This document shows, in pieces, positions 33,289-42,095 of a DNA stretch of 64,000 bases. How positions within the stretch are numbered: the first letter of the stretch is position 1; every line of letters begins with the position of its first letter. The translations under genes were made by a program, and so were the position numbers. A model generated the notes under the pieces. It saw only the letters and a list, made by a program, of their open reading frames with translations. It did no database searches and was not told the DNA's origin. Source of the stretch: Bacteriovorax sp037444575 (GTDB lineage: Bacteria; Bdellovibrionota; Bacteriovoracia; Bacteriovoracales; Bacteriovoracaceae); assembly GCA_037444575.1 (NCBI GenBank), contig JBBIME010000006.1, positions 124,001-188,000 of the forward strand, in the 5' to 3' direction.

Positions 33289-33849
33289 TTATTTTAAAGA
33301 ACAATAATTCATAACGGTGTTTTTGATGCCCTTTGAAATTTCGGCAAGCATTGTAAAAATAGTAACTCTATTTAACTTTAAGTTGTGAGTGTAATTAGTA
33401 TTCATTGGTAGATGTGTATTCAAATTTGAATTGGTAAAGTCCGTATTCACTACACAAGCTCCAGAAAAATCAATTCCTGAAACATCACCATAGAATGTAA
33501 TATTTCCAATTACTGAATTATTTAAATGAACTTTTGCTCCCTTTGATAATGTTATTGCTCCAGAAAGAACAACTGCATTATTGAGAAAAATTTCTTGGTC
33601 TTCACCGATAGTAACATCAAAATTATGAATCTTTTTTCCACTTAGATTATATTGGTTTCTAAAAAAATCGTGGTACGCATTAGGCAACTCATCAAGAGAC
33701 TCTTTGCTATAATTCATCTGACACTTTTTGAGTGCCTTTTGTATAATTTTCCAATCGCCACTAGAAGGACCTGTCACCTCTTCAGCATTGACTTGAATGC
33801 TAATGGCACTTAGTACAGCAATGAGGTATTTGATATTATTTTTAAACAT
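33289..33849 (-). CDS. Secreted protein of unknown function with pentapeptide-like segment
   Basis: A 186-residue protein starting at ATG 33849 (AGGG just upstream; an in-frame start at 33879 adds ten residues ahead of the signal peptide). Signal peptide ends VNAEEV. Residues about 80-150 show alternating short hydrophobic strands and N/S/G turns (NNAVVLSGAITLSKGA, then SGIDFSGACVVNTDFTN), suggesting a small right-handed beta-helix or pentapeptide-repeat fold. No enzymatic motif is seen. Confidence 0.55.
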   Translation of the reverse strand: MFKNNIKYLIAVLSAISIQVNAEEVTGPSSGDWKIIQKALKKCQMNYSKESLDELPNAYHDFFRNQYNLSGKKIHNFDVTIGEDQEIFLNNAVVLSGAITLSKGAKVHLNNSVIGNITFYGDVSGIDFSGACVVNTDFTNSNLNTHLPMNTNYTHNLKLNRVTIFTMLAEISKGIKNTVMNYCSLK

Positions 33850-33969
33850 ACTGCCCTTGTAATTTCCGCTAGGTAACATCTTAGAAATGATATCTAAGTT
33901 TCATAAATTTCTCAATGGGAGATAAAAAGCTACTTTTCAATTAAATTTATATTTGGTACTCACGCCCCC

Positions 33970-35505
33970 ATGAAAACATTATTTATTGTTATTTTTAATC
34001 TATTATTACCAACCTACGCCTTTGCCGCCCTTGAGCTTGATCTTGATCTAGATCACAAGGTTTCAAAATTCTTTGATAAAGACGGAGGAGTTCTTCAAAC
34101 CGAAGATGCAAACGGACAAGTAATCACCTTAACGATTCCTGCCGGGGCCCTCACACAGAAGACCGAAATTACGCTTACTCCCTTAAAAGCTATTAAGGGT
34201 ATTGCCATGGAGAATGGCCTAAAAGCAGGTGCTCACCTTGAACCAGATGGATTAGAACTCGGCAAAATGGCAGAACTTTCAATTGTTTTAAAAAATCCTG
34301 TAAATCCAAAAGCGAGTCTCCCACTCCACTACCGTCAAAATCGCAATACATATAATGCTCAGGCGATGTTTATTGATAAAAACCAAATCCGTTTTCCTAT
34401 TCATCACTTCAGTGGATACGCAGAAGGAGAAGGTTCTGCTGAAAACTGGCAAGCTCTAAAAAGCCAACCAGTCGCCAATCCTGCTGATCAATTGGCCCAA
34501 GACTACGCCGTCATAGTTAAGCAACATGAAGAAGGTTTTTATAAAACAGAAGAAGAATTTCAAAAAGCAGTCGATGATTTGTTTAATAAAGTCAAAAATG
34601 GATCCTATGCAGATCTCTTAAAACAATTCGGAACTGGACCAAACTGTGGAGTGGAAAAATCGAGGATGAGAAGTATCAATTCCATCTTGAGACAAACAGC
34701 TTTACTTGGGGCAAACGACTGGCCCACTCTTGATTCTGACATTCTTGCTAAAATCTTTAAAAGATGTACCAATGAATTAGAAAGGGCCTGTACTGATCGT
34801 CACGATCCCGCTCTCACTCAAAATCTCCTTCAATTTGCCAGAGAAGCGGCAGTCCTTGGTCATAGCGAACTAGAAGAATATGCAAGTGCGGCTGCTAAGC
34901 GCTGTGGAACTTTTCAAGTAGTATTTGAATCTCGCTTAGATATCACATCTAGAAGACCAATATGGGACAAATTCACCTCTTATTATCTAACCAATTGGCC
35001 AAAAGAATTAATGTCTGCACCCGAAGGTGAAGATCAAAAGTCAGAAGTCACCGCTGAAGGAGACTTTGACTACACTCGAGGATTAAAAAATTGCAAAACG
35101 ACTTGGAAATTTGTTCCTGATCCAGTTATCTTTAATCAATTAAAAGTTGAAACAACTAGTCGCTATGGCGAAGGCACTGAAGATGTCCCTTTTGATCTAC
35201 CTGCAGTTGATCTTATCGATTTTACTCTTCGTTATATGCCAGGAAGTATCGAGGAAAAAGCTCACACTGAATGTACACACAGTCCTCCTGTAGATTTAAA
35301 TACTCAATGGTGGTATATTCACTTTTTTGAATTTCATAAAAGAGAACATATCGCAGGCTATATGTGGGCAAAAAATTTTAAAATGATGCCAATTGGTGGA
35401 TCACTCATTGCAGAAAAAGATTACGACGATACAACCACAGACAGCAGGGGCACATTCCACCAGATCACAACCATAAAAATTTATCACTCTCCGGGAGCGC
35501 AATAG
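33970..35505 (+). CDS. Secreted protein with ZU5-like beta domain
   Basis: A 511-residue exported protein (signal peptide 1-20, ending AFA before ALELD). Residues about 35-115 resemble a ZU5-like beta domain: GQVITLTIPAGAL then TEITLTPLK and KAGAHLEPDGLEL, the pattern of strands seen in surface or cell-adhesion proteins. The remaining 390 residues are not recognised and contain several Cys (for example GPNCGV, KRCTNE, KRCGTF, KNCKTT), so disulfides are likely. Probably a periplasmic or outer-surface protein. A strong hairpin follows the stop. Confidence 0.55.
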   Translation: MKTLFIVIFNLLLPTYAFAALELDLDLDHKVSKFFDKDGGVLQTEDANGQVITLTIPAGALTQKTEITLTPLKAIKGIAMENGLKAGAHLEPDGLELGKMAELSIVLKNPVNPKASLPLHYRQNRNTYNAQAMFIDKNQIRFPIHHFSGYAEGEGSAENWQALKSQPVANPADQLAQDYAVIVKQHEEGFYKTEEEFQKAVDDLFNKVKNGSYADLLKQFGTGPNCGVEKSRMRSINSILRQTALLGANDWPTLDSDILAKIFKRCTNELERACTDRHDPALTQNLLQFAREAAVLGHSELEEYASAAAKRCGTFQVVFESRLDITSRRPIWDKFTSYYLTNWPKELMSAPEGEDQKSEVTAEGDFDYTRGLKNCKTTWKFVPDPVIFNQLKVETTSRYGEGTEDVPFDLPAVDLIDFTLRYMPGSIEEKAHTECTHSPPVDLNTQWWYIHFFEFHKREHIAGYMWAKNFKMMPIGGSLIAEKDYDDTTTDSRGTFHQITTIKIYHSPGAQ

Positions 35506-35506
35506 A

Positions 35507-35531
35507 CTTCAGCAGGCATTGCCTGCTGAAG
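35507..35531. terminator. Bidirectional terminator hairpin
   Basis: Near-perfect palindrome: arm CTTCAGCAGGCA, one base, arm TGCCTGCTGAAG (about a ten-pair stem in practice), followed by ATATTTTAAATTAATTTTT. It lies between convergent genes. Confidence 0.8.
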
Positions 35532-35541
35532 ATATTTTAAA

Positions 35542-36243
35542 TTAATTTTTAAGTTCATCTTTGGTCAGTTCTCGCCACTGCCCTTTTGCCAAATCATTTA
35601 ATTGAATATTGCCTATTTGAATTCTAATTAAGCGAAGCACTTCGATATTTTCACTTTTAAGCATTTTTCTAATCTGGCGATTGCGTCCTTCATTTAAATG
35701 AACTTCAATCCATCCATTTTTTTCACCTGATCTTATTAACTCAAACTTTGCAGGCAGTGTTTTTTTACCTTCGAGAACAATTCCCTTGGATAATTTTTCT
35801 AATATCTCTTCGCTTGGGATTGGAGATGCCTGCACATGATAAATCTTCATCACGTGAGTTTTGGGATCCATTAATTTATTGGCCCATACATGATCATTAG
35901 TGAAAAGAAGAAGCCCTTCACTCGCCTGATCAAGTCTTCCCACGGCCTGCACCAAGGGACCAGTCCAGTTTTTCAAACACTCATAAACCGTCGGACGATT
36001 ATGCTCATCCGATCTCGTTGTCACGAGTCCTTTAGGCTTATTTAAAATTAAATAATGCTTTTTTTGTTCGAGTGCTTTTTGCCCTTCAATTTCAATGACA
36101 CAACGATGATCAACATAAGTTAGAGGTATTTTGCAGATCTGCCCATTTACTTTTACTGAGCCTTTTAAAATAGCAAGCGCGGCTTCTTTTCTACTAAGAA
36201 GTCCGCGCTTGGAAATTAATCTTTCAAGTTCAATTTTTGCCAT
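35542..36243 (-). CDS. Pseudouridine synthase, RsuA/RluB family
   Basis: A 233-residue enzyme that isomerises uridine to pseudouridine in rRNA. Residues 1-55 form the S4 RNA-binding domain (ERLISKRGLLSRKEAALAIL, then VKVNGQI). The catalytic motif GRLDQASEGLLLFTND near residue 102 holds the Asp nucleophile, and LNEGRNRQIRKMLKS near residue 180 is the conserved second motif. Which rRNA position it modifies (RsuA, RluB, RluE or RluF type) is not clear, so no symbol is given. Confidence 0.9.
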   Translation of the reverse strand: MAKIELERLISKRGLLSRKEAALAILKGSVKVNGQICKIPLTYVDHRCVIEIEGQKALEQKKHYLILNKPKGLVTTRSDEHNRPTVYECLKNWTGPLVQAVGRLDQASEGLLLFTNDHVWANKLMDPKTHVMKIYHVQASPIPSEEILEKLSKGIVLEGKKTLPAKFELIRSGEKNGWIEVHLNEGRNRQIRKMLKSENIEVLRLIRIQIGNIQLNDLAKGQWRELTKDELKN

Positions 36244-36265
36244 AATTAATTATGGTCTAAAACGC

Positions 36266-36289
36266 ATCTTTTTTCATCTGAAAAAAGAT
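36266..36289. terminator. AT-rich hairpin downstream of the barrel gene
   Basis: ATCTTTTTTCA, TC, TGAAAAAAGAT: eleven-base arms between the barrel gene (minus) and the pseudouridine synthase gene. AT-rich, no clear U-tract beyond the arm itself, so strength is uncertain. Confidence 0.45.
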
Positions 36290-36302
36290 TTAAACGAACG
36301 AG

Positions 36303-37313
36303 TTAAATAGCAAAGTCTAAGTAAAGTGCGAGTTCAGGATAGGCCACTTTCTTTGAAAAACCGTCTCTACCATCTCTAGCATGAGCGAGCTCACTTCCCA
36401 CTTCAAATGTAACAGAATTTTTTGGATTTAGGGCATACGTCATTCCCGTGTAGTGCTCAAACCAATCGTCTTGAGATTGAAAAGCGGTCGTAAAGTTTTC
36501 TGTGTGATAATATTTAAATTGGTAATAAGTACTGATCTTATCATTCCACTGATAAGTGAAAACACCTAAGTTCATCTCATGGGTTATAGAGACAGGACGA
36601 TCTGTATTTTTATATTTTGGTGTATTTATATTAATATCATCATTGAATAAGTAAGTTAGGTTTGTAGTGATTGGGGCACTGATTTGCGGGATGATCTCTG
36701 CTCCATGCTTCCAAGTTGTTTTGGATGATTTTTTGTAGTCATTATGGAGATACTGCAAAAATAAAGAGGTGTCTGCTCTTCCCAGTTTTTTAGAAAGAGT
36801 CGTAAAAGCGCGATTGTTACCATAAGATGGTAGTGCATAATCTCCTCCCACTTGCTGTTTAGATCCAGTGCTAAACTGTCTTCTCCCAACACCGACATCC
36901 ATTTTAATTCCATTTTCTTTTTCATTTAAAATATTTTGCCGTGTAGCGGTCAAAAGGCCTCTGTAAAAACCGTTTGGATAAGCTGCCCCAGCATTTTCTT
37001 TTGGCTGATTACTGTATTTAAATTCACCTGTAGCAAGAATTTGCCAGTTCTCTATTGGTTTATAAACAAGAGTCGGATTGTGCATCATCTTTAAGTCATT
37101 TACATTGTGATCTTTTGCATTTTTACTTTCGATGTCACGTCTTACACCATAAATCTCGCCATGGTAGGACGCGGAAAAATGCTTCTTCGCATAGTCGAAT
37201 ACTGATGAACTCCAATCTCCACCTAAGGAAGTTTCAATTGTCCCAAGAGAACTCTCTGCATAAGCTTGGCCCGTTAATAAGACAGTAGTAAGTGATAAAA
37301 TTTTGACTAACAT
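36303..37313 (-). CDS. Predicted outer-membrane beta-barrel protein
   Basis: A 336-residue protein starting at ATG 37313, chosen because GGAGGGGG lies just upstream and the signal peptide (MLVKILSLTTVLL..., ending QAYA) begins there. The mature part is built of amphipathic strands rich in Tyr, Trp and Thr with Asn/Gly/Asp turns (for example TYQWNDKISTYYQFKYYHTE) and ends LALYLDFAI, a membrane-strand-like C-terminus. No family is recognised; a 12- to 14-strand barrel would fit the length. The ferredoxin gene lies upstream on the same strand, across a gap that may hold a small gene on the other strand. Confidence 0.65.
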   Translation of the reverse strand: MLVKILSLTTVLLTGQAYAESSLGTIETSLGGDWSSSVFDYAKKHFSASYHGEIYGVRRDIESKNAKDHNVNDLKMMHNPTLVYKPIENWQILATGEFKYSNQPKENAGAAYPNGFYRGLLTATRQNILNEKENGIKMDVGVGRRQFSTGSKQQVGGDYALPSYGNNRAFTTLSKKLGRADTSLFLQYLHNDYKKSSKTTWKHGAEIIPQISAPITTNLTYLFNDDININTPKYKNTDRPVSITHEMNLGVFTYQWNDKISTYYQFKYYHTENFTTAFQSQDDWFEHYTGMTYALNPKNSVTFEVGSELAHARDGRDGFSKKVAYPELALYLDFAI

Positions 37314-37361
37314 TGGAACCCCCTCCGCGTTTTCAACGTTAGACATATTCATATAAATATT

Positions 37362-37505
37362 TTGTCTTTTAAATACTCATTTAAATTTGAAGGACCAAAA
37401 AGCGCTGATTGTAAGAAAGAATTTGAAGATTCAAAAAAATATGAATTTAGAGAGCGACTTTGGCACTGGTGGCAAGTTGACTCTTTTAAGCATTCATATA
37501 AATAA
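37362..37505 (+). CDS. Possible 47-residue small protein, antisense to the gap
   Basis: An open frame from TTG 37362 to TAA 37503-37505 in the gap between the barrel gene and the ferredoxin gene, on the opposite strand. The composition is protein-like and aromatic (FKYSFKFEGPKSADCKKEF, later RLWHWWQVDSF). There is no ATG and no good ribosome site, so the true start is uncertain and it may be a remnant. No family recognised. Confidence 0.3.
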   Translation: MSFKYSFKFEGPKSADCKKEFEDSKKYEFRERLWHWWQVDSFKHSYK

Positions 37506-37509
37506 ATTA

Positions 37510-37803
37510 TTAAAGATTTTCCTGTTGGTGCGTAAGAATTTTACAATCACTTAGCGGATAGGCCACACATATAAGAACAAATCCCTGCTTGATTTGATCT
37601 TCATCAAGATAGGATTGTTCTGAGTTGTTTACTTTTCCTTCTAATAACTTGCCGGTGCAGGTAGAACATCTACCTGCACGACAAGAATAAGGAAGATCCA
37701 TTCCTGCTTCTTCCGCTGTATCAAGAATATATTTGTTGTCAGCACATTCAATTATCTTTTCAGTGCCCTTAGGTGAAACAAGAGTGATCTTGAAGTTAGT
37801 CAT
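37510..37803 (-). CDS. Plant-type [2Fe-2S] ferredoxin
   Basis: A 97-residue electron carrier. The ligand pattern SCRAGRCSTCTG (Cys-x4-Cys-x2-Cys) near residue 40 with a distal Cys in LICVAYP near residue 78 is that of plant-type ferredoxins, and DLPYSCRAG is characteristic. No partner reductase or oxygenase is adjacent. It is followed downstream by the barrel gene and preceded by a secreted protein gene seventeen bases upstream, which may be co-transcribed. Confidence 0.92.
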   Translation of the reverse strand: MTNFKITLVSPKGTEKIIECADNKYILDTAEEAGMDLPYSCRAGRCSTCTGKLLEGKVNNSEQSYLDEDQIKQGFVLICVAYPLSDCKILTHQQENL

Positions 37804-37820
37804 ACAAAAACATCCTTTTT

Positions 37821-38219
37821 TTATTCTGCAGAAACCGCTATAAAATCGCTGCCATCGGGACGATACATTTTAGCGACACCGCGAAACTCATCTTTATGTC
37901 CATCAACACTAAACTCGCAATACATGTAACCGCCATCGTGAGTCCCTACTATATCGAGCCCTTTCGTATGTTTTGCTTTAAGGAAAATCTTATGGCTGTC
38001 ATTCACCTCTTTTCCATTGCCGTTGATAATGCGAATTCGGATCTTGTGATCGTGAGATGAAACATTGGTCAAACTACATGTGAATACATTAGGTGCTATT
38101 GGCCATAGTGCAGGTGTGGCCAGACTTGGGCCAGGAAGCGAATCCGTATCGGCCTTATCTTCTGCATATGAATTTATCGATAAAAGGAGAACAGCTGAGA
38201 TAAGCATTTTCATATTCAT
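37821..38219 (-). CDS. Small secreted protein of unknown function
   Basis: A 132-residue exported protein: signal peptide residues 1-19 (ending NSYA before EDKAD). The mature part is beta-rich with two Cys (FTCSLT and MYCEFS), likely a disulfide, as in small Ig-like or PapD-like folds, but no family is assigned. GGAGG lies upstream of the start on the minus strand. It lies seventeen bases upstream of the ferredoxin gene. Confidence 0.55.
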   Translation of the reverse strand: MNMKMLISAVLLLSINSYAEDKADTDSLPGPSLATPALWPIAPNVFTCSLTNVSSHDHKIRIRIINGNGKEVNDSHKIFLKAKHTKGLDIVGTHDGGYMYCEFSVDGHKDEFRGVAKMYRPDGSDFIAVSAE

Positions 38220-38378
38220 AAAAACCTCCGGTTTTAAGTACCATAAAAGAGAGCGGATACTGCTGCTCTCATGCCAAAAAATTATCTTAAATATTTCATT
38301 TTGATTTCCTCTATTTAATATTCAAAAAAATTTATTAATTGAATTTAATGTCAGCCTCGACCTGCTAATATAAATGCA

Positions 38379-38453
38379 ATGATGAGACCATTAAGAGAAG
38401 GTTACTACTGGTATGGAAGTTGCTCCTTGTTCTGTGAAAGGAGGTTCTTATGA
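38379..38453 (+). CDS. Possible 24-codon leader frame overlapping the next start
   Basis: Reads MMRPLREGYYWYGSCSLF then ends TGA at 38451-38453, so its stop overlaps the ATG (38450) of the next gene, an arrangement used for translational coupling. Its last codons contain the ribosome site AAAGGAGG of the next gene. It has no clear ribosome site of its own; low certainty. Confidence 0.22.
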   Translation: MMRPLREGYYWYGSCSLFCERRFL

Positions 38454-39151
38454 ATAAAAATATTATATCTGGAATACTATTTTGTTTTATAACAACGATA
38501 TCTGCAAATTCTGCATTTGCAGATGTGCCTGATGAAACGCCTTTAACAAGTGCCGGAACAGAACTCAATTCGGCGATGAAAAAATTGTGGGAAGACCATC
38601 TTGTTTATACCCGCAATTACATTATAAGCGACTTGAGCGATCTGGGAGATAAATCTAAAATTGCTGAAAGGCTATTGCAAAACCAGGCCGATATCGGAGA
38701 TGCAATTAAACCTTTCTATGGAGATGCGGCCGGAAATAAATTAACTTCTCTACTAAAAGAGCACATTGTTATTGCAACAAAGGTGGTTGATGCTGCTAAA
38801 AAAAATCAGGCAAAAGACCTGGAAAAGGCAAGCAATGATTGGAAAAAAAATGGGGATGATATCGCGAATTTTCTAAGTAGTGCAAACCCCAATTGGAAAA
38901 AGAGTGATATGCAACACATGATGGCCATGCACCTTAAATTAACGACAGATGAAGTCGTATCCAGAATTAGCAAAGATTGGAAAAGCGATATAGCTGCTTA
39001 CGATGCTGGACACGTCCATATGTTCATGTTTGCCAATGAATTATCAAGAGGAATAGCAAAACAATTCCCTGATCAATTTAGAGATTTTAGCCCAATGATG
39101 CATGCAAGTAAGGAAACTAAAGAGCAGGAAACCGCTTCGTCAGCAAGATAA
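38450..39151 (+). CDS. Secreted helical protein of unknown function
   Basis: A 233-residue exported protein (signal peptide 1-24, ending AFA before DVPDE). The mature part is a predicted helical bundle with LWEDHLVYTRNYIISDLSD near residue 46, LLQNQADIGDAIKP and LLKEHIVIATKVVDAAKK; this repeated H-x-x-x-x-R/K pattern recurs in small secreted four-helix proteins whose function I do not know. Several His in the helices (AGHVHMFMF near residue 195, HMMAMH near residue 160) could bind metal. A very strong ribosome site AAAGGAGG precedes the ATG. A GC-rich terminator follows. Confidence 0.6.
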   Translation: MNKNIISGILFCFITTISANSAFADVPDETPLTSAGTELNSAMKKLWEDHLVYTRNYIISDLSDLGDKSKIAERLLQNQADIGDAIKPFYGDAAGNKLTSLLKEHIVIATKVVDAAKKNQAKDLEKASNDWKKNGDDIANFLSSANPNWKKSDMQHMMAMHLKLTTDEVVSRISKDWKSDIAAYDAGHVHMFMFANELSRGIAKQFPDQFRDFSPMMHASKETKEQETASSAR

Positions 39152-39161
39152 TCCAGATATA

Positions 39162-39181
39162 TGCCCCGATTTCTCGGGGCA
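39162..39181. terminator. Bidirectional terminator hairpin
   Basis: TGCCCCGA, loop TTTC, TCGGGGCA: eight-pair GC-rich stem between convergent genes, followed by ATTTCTG on the plus strand. Confidence 0.75.
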
Positions 39182-39205
39182 ATTTCTGAATTAGTGTAAT
39201 TGATT

Positions 39206-39973
39206 TTATTCGGCGTAAATGAGCGTGCCGCCTTTAATCTGATTGATTACTTCAACGTAGTATCTCATATCAAGAGCTGGACAGCCCCAGCTTCTTCCAA
39301 TTTTAGATCCCGGTGTAACATAACTTGCACCATGAATAACAATTGATCGACTTCGGGCATTTGAATTAGTTGGAGATAGTCCATCAAGAGCGAGAGAGAG
39401 TCCATGACTTCCTTGATAAGTTTCAGCTGTCAGATAAAACCCCACTGAACTCATTTCAGAACCTGGTGTATTTGAAAACACCGTCGCATATCCGTCATAC
39501 TCAGGATCAGAATTTTTTCCATGGGCCGTGAGATATTTCTCAACATGACCTGATTGCATATCAATCACGTAAAAACGCTCTTTCGAATTATGTTGTTTGA
39601 AATCAATCACAACAATAAAATTTTTATTTTTAATCTTAGCTTTATTCTTAACAAAATAATCTACAGCTTTGGATAAAAGATTCTTAGGAACCATATTGTC
39701 TGGATCTAGATAAGAGTAATTTTGATCCACTGCTGGCTGTATTGTCACCTCCGGTGCTGGTGCTGGTGTTGGAGTTGGTGTCTTTACAATAGCTGGTGAA
39801 TTTGCAACTGGTGGTTTCACAACAACGGGCTTCGCTGCAGGCGTGGTTGTGGGTTTTTTAGAAGGAGTCACACTTGGACGTTTTGATCCCATCGCATGTG
39901 AGCTTGTGCTCATGAAAATTAAACATAAAGAGAAGAAAATAGAAATCATACTGATTTTATGAGTACGCTTCAT
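39206..39973 (-). CDS. Secreted murein L,D-transpeptidase-like (YkuD-type) protein
   Basis: A 255-residue exported protein. Started at ATG 39973 because AAGGAG lies seven bases upstream and the signal peptide begins there; an in-frame start at 40078 would add 35 unusual residues. Signal peptide ends SHAMG. Residues about 28-78 are a Pro/Thr/Ala-rich linker that could span peptidoglycan. The catalytic domain (about 95-255) has IVIHGASYVTPG and GRSWGCPALD, the His and Cys of YkuD-family enzymes in the form seen in the YkuD_2-type group. It would cross-link or edit peptidoglycan in the periplasm. Confidence 0.82.
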   Translation of the reverse strand: MKRTHKISMISIFFSLCLIFMSTSSHAMGSKRPSVTPSKKPTTTPAAKPVVVKPPVANSPAIVKTPTPTPAPAPEVTIQPAVDQNYSYLDPDNMVPKNLLSKAVDYFVKNKAKIKNKNFIVVIDFKQHNSKERFYVIDMQSGHVEKYLTAHGKNSDPEYDGYATVFSNTPGSEMSSVGFYLTAETYQGSHGLSLALDGLSPTNSNARSRSIVIHGASYVTPGSKIGRSWGCPALDMRYYVEVINQIKGGTLIYAE

Positions 39974-40151
39974 CCTGAAGCTCCTTGTTGGTTGTTTGTT
40001 TTTTCTTTTGATTAACTGCAGATTCAATGCCAGATGATCAATGAAGTAAGTGTGGAGAAATTTAAAAAAATCAGACAAGGTGCCACCGATATTTTTGATC
40101 CGTTACTCTATTAAGAAGTCTAAATATCACCGTGTGATTTGGTTTTACAAA

Positions 40152-41048
40152 TTAATTTTTTGTACACCATACGGCATTAAAGTGAGCGTTACCATACGCA
40201 TACGATAAGTTCCTTGTATACCCAGAAGGACAACTTGTTAACGGATCCACTCCCTGGCAAAGACTTGAGAAATTTCCCCATTGATTTGTAACTAAATTGA
40301 AAACTCGTCCACTAAATCCACAAACAGTTCCAGAAGGTACTGAACCTCCTCCCATTGCAGTCCAAGCGGATCCATTACAAAACTCCATTGTTTTTGAGGT
40401 TGAATTGTATCGCTGTGTTCCCTCATTGCTGGCCAAACAAGGGGCAGTATCGTTTGCCATTTTCACTCCGCCAGACACATCAAGAGTTGCTACAGGAGTC
40501 GACGTCCCAATACCCACTTTACCACCATTATAAAAAATGTCTGATCCTGCTCCTCTACTCCAAATATCAGTGGAGGCCGTTGAAAGTGATCGACATTTTG
40601 TGATGGCCCCTGGTGTTCCTACAACATATAAATTTATTCTCTTTGAAATACTAGACGGTCCACTTGAACCTTTTAAAATATTCTTATTGTTATAATTAAT
40701 CGTTAAAACTCCATCATTTCCTGATGTAGTCAAAACATATGAAGCAATCTCAAGTCCTGAATTACCATAACCTTGTACGGGGGCTGACCCACTTGATTTA
40801 GTATAATATTTGCCATTGATGTTTGTTGGATTTGCATTCGTGGCAAGAGTTGCTAGGCATTTTGCGGGATCAGAAAGAATTCCATTAATTTCGTTAGTAG
40901 TTAAAGTTACATCCGAATCAAATTGAAATTTAGAAGACGATTTAGTTGATTGCTTGGTTAAGTTCATAACAATTAAACTCAAACCGCCAATTACTCCCAT
41001 CACGATCATTAATTCAATCAACGAAAAACCACGTTTGTTTAGATTCAT
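40152..41048 (-). CDS. Type IV pilin-like protein with tail-fibre-like segment
   Basis: A 298-residue protein starting at ATG 41048 (GAGG five bases upstream). The N-terminus NKRGFSLIELMIVMGVIGG is a classic prepilin peptidase site (cleavage after Gly, Glu at +5) with the following hydrophobic helix. About 150 residues of pilin-like beta region follow. Then GGKVGIGTSTPVATLDVSGG near residue 190 matches the repeat used in phage tail fibres and collar proteins, and GTQRYNSTSKTMEFCNGSAW follows. The last 60 residues have several Cys and could form a binding tip. No other pilus gene is nearby. Probably a minor pilin or adhesin. Confidence 0.75.
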   Translation of the reverse strand: MNLNKRGFSLIELMIVMGVIGGLSLIVMNLTKQSTKSSSKFQFDSDVTLTTNEINGILSDPAKCLATLATNANPTNINGKYYTKSSGSAPVQGYGNSGLEIASYVLTTSGNDGVLTINYNNKNILKGSSGPSSISKRINLYVVGTPGAITKCRSLSTASTDIWSRGAGSDIFYNGGKVGIGTSTPVATLDVSGGVKMANDTAPCLASNEGTQRYNSTSKTMEFCNGSAWTAMGGGSVPSGTVCGFSGRVFNLVTNQWGNFSSLCQGVDPLTSCPSGYTRNLSYAYGNAHFNAVWCTKN

Positions 41049-41167
41049 TTTAACCTCAGTTATTAATTTTACTCCCATTCTAATTTTTTTAAAAATTTAA
41101 CGCAAAACCCTTGCATATCCAGCTTCTAGCTCATATAAACCCCCTTCATAAAAAAGGGAGAAGGATA

Positions 41168-42064
41168 ATGTGTCGATTTTTAATCGTATTTAGTTTACTA
41201 GTACTTACTTCATGCGGACCTAAATCTACTAGTAACCGATTAATTATTAAAGATTCATCGATTATGAATGGGACAGACGTTAAAGCAAGCGATGTCATCG
41301 CCTCTAGCACTGTTGGCGTGTTCGATGCCAAGAATAATGCGATTTGTACCGGTACTCTCATTTCTTCCAATATCGTTTTAACAGCAGCTCATTGTGCTCC
41401 AGATCGCGCTTCAGATATGAAGATTGTTTTTTCAAATGATCTCGATGATACAATGTATTCGCGTGAACTTGATATACTTCAAGAATACGTTTTACCTGTT
41501 ACTGACTTCAAAGTTGGACCTACATGGAATCCAAATAATGAAACCATCGAAATAGACACTGGTGACATTGCTCTTGTTAAATTCAAAGGCAATCTTCCAA
41601 GAGGATTTAAGCCTGCTAACTTTCTAGCAGACGTAAGTGCAATAAAAAAAGGCGCCATCGTTACTGTCGCAGGATTTGGAGTCAATCTTGTAAAAACAAC
41701 AAAAATCGATCCAAAAACATATCGCAATCTCGAAGAAGCTATACAGTATGGTGAAGTTTTCTGTGATGAAGAAAACGGCAAGAAAGTGAATTGCTTTTCA
41801 ATTGAATCAAGTGGTGATGGTATCCTTCGAACAACGACTGCTCCAATCGCCTCTATTTACAAAACAGAAATTCGTCTTGACGAGCGTAGAGCTGGAACTT
41901 GCAATGGTGATTCTGGAGGCCCAGCTTTTATCCAACAAAATGGTCAACTCTATCTATTCGGAGTAACGAGCCGAGGAAGTGCTCTTTGCAATGAAGTTGG
42001 GGTTTATACCAATGCTCTCTATTACGGTTCATGGATAGTAGAGACAAGCAAAATTCTTAAGTAA
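41168..42064 (+). CDS. Trypsin-like serine protease, lipoprotein
   Basis: A 298-residue S1-family protease. The ATG at 41168 has GGAGAAGG just upstream and gives a lipoprotein signal (LLVLTSCGPK, Cys at residue 16). The catalytic triad is visible in order: LTAAHC (His), DTGDIALVKF (Asp) and CNGDSGGPAF (Ser), with TCNGDSGGP typical of trypsin-like enzymes. The Asp-rich stretch before the triad Asp may modify access. Likely faces the periplasm or outer surface. A hairpin lies downstream. Confidence 0.88.
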   Translation: MCRFLIVFSLLVLTSCGPKSTSNRLIIKDSSIMNGTDVKASDVIASSTVGVFDAKNNAICTGTLISSNIVLTAAHCAPDRASDMKIVFSNDLDDTMYSRELDILQEYVLPVTDFKVGPTWNPNNETIEIDTGDIALVKFKGNLPRGFKPANFLADVSAIKKGAIVTVAGFGVNLVKTTKIDPKTYRNLEEAIQYGEVFCDEENGKKVNCFSIESSGDGILRTTTAPIASIYKTEIRLDERRAGTCNGDSGGPAFIQQNGQLYLFGVTSRGSALCNEVGVYTNALYYGSWIVETSKILK

Positions 42065-42095
42065 GACTCTTTTTAAGTAAATAATTATCAAATAG

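Noticed and set aside
38065..38304. Plus-strand 79-codon frame antisense to the secreted protein before the ferredoxin gene
   Set aside because: Fully antisense for most of its length, without ribosome site or signal; the minus gene has a clear signal peptide.
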